DNA of 64,000 nt from assembly GCA_046329815.1 (NCBI GenBank), contig JAXLTY010000001.1, forward strand, positions 310,001 through 374,000, in the 5' to 3' direction. The DNA is from JADJSS01 sp046329815 (GTDB taxonomy: Bacteria > Bacteroidota > Bacteroidia > Chitinophagales > JADIYW01). The notes beneath the pieces are model-generated. The model did no database searches. It had not been told where the DNA came from and saw only the letters and a program-made list of their open reading frames with translations. Below are positions 63,948 through 64,000 of this stretch, in pieces. The position numbers were made by a program, and so were the translations under genes. Within the stretch, counting starts at the first letter, position 1, and each line of letters begins with the position of its first letter.

Positions 63948-64000
63948 ATGAAAAATTTTAAACTTATCAGCAGTATCATTTTTTGCATGTTTTCAACGAA
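63948..64000 (+). CDS. Start of an exported protein (cut by window)
   Basis: Seventeen codons from ATG (MKNFKLISSIIFCMFST), a basic N-terminus and hydrophobic core of a signal peptide. A -7 box TATTTTTG ends 18 bp before the ATG. The product cannot be named. Confidence 0.55.
   Translation, partial: MKNFKLISSIIFCMFST

Overview
The window looks like a chromosomal segment of a low-GC member of the Bacteroidota, probably a gliding or T9SS-bearing lineage near the Cytophagales/Chitinophagales. The evidence is a PorP/SprF-type protein beside a giant protein with a CHU_C (T9SS type B) sorting domain, DUF3857/transglutaminase proteins, DUF3810, a RicT/PSP1 protein with a cysteine-rich start, and many promoter -7 boxes of the Bacteroidota form TAnnTTTG. 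Shine-Dalgarno sites are essentially absent. Assignment below phylum level is inference.

Layout. 1-4.1 kb: a minus-strand efflux operon (TetR, membrane fusion protein, RND pump running off the left edge) with paired palindromes over its own promoter. 4.2-8.8 kb: a GT-C-like membrane protein, an SRPBCC protein, DUF3810 and a FtsX/LolE-type permease, all minus. 8.8-16.9 kb: a NamZ-type muramidase, glycine decarboxylase gcvP, a gene-poor 0.95 kb gap with a candidate structured RNA, mltG, a YbgC-type thioesterase, YihY/BrkB and a small membrane protein. 17-26 kb: a stop-interrupted DUF3592-like gene, ricT and holB separated by a minisatellite and a MITE-like element, queD, a TSUP permease, a small lipoprotein, pgk and gap. 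26.2 kb: tRNA-Glu(TTC). 26.6-33.8 kb: two DUF3857/transglutaminase proteins (one without its catalytic Cys) and a 1098-residue TPR plus MORN_2/YwqK-repeat protein. 34-37 kb: lysC, a GNAT and fbp. 37-46 kb: a PorP/SprF-OmpA fusion and a 2411-residue adhesin-like T9SS substrate.

46-62 kb is the main accessory region: a surface-glycan type locus with a TMTC-like GT-C/TPR protein, four mutually related membrane proteins (one set apart, three in tandem), three GT2 glycosyltransferases, a DegT aminotransferase, a GNAT, a NeuD-type acyltransferase and two different 2-oxoglutarate/Fe(II)-type oxygenases. Genes alternate strand, with 4-bp tail-to-tail overlaps. 61.7-64 kb: an ECF sigma factor, a MerR/B12-domain regulator, a Pmp3/YqaE peptide and the first codons of an exported protein.

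The signals least explained by known families are period-7 repeat arrays (TTAYRAC-like units) directly upstream of at least six genes between 6 and 25 kb, the structured RNA candidate at 13.76-13.88 kb, and the paralogous membrane-protein family of the glycan locus.
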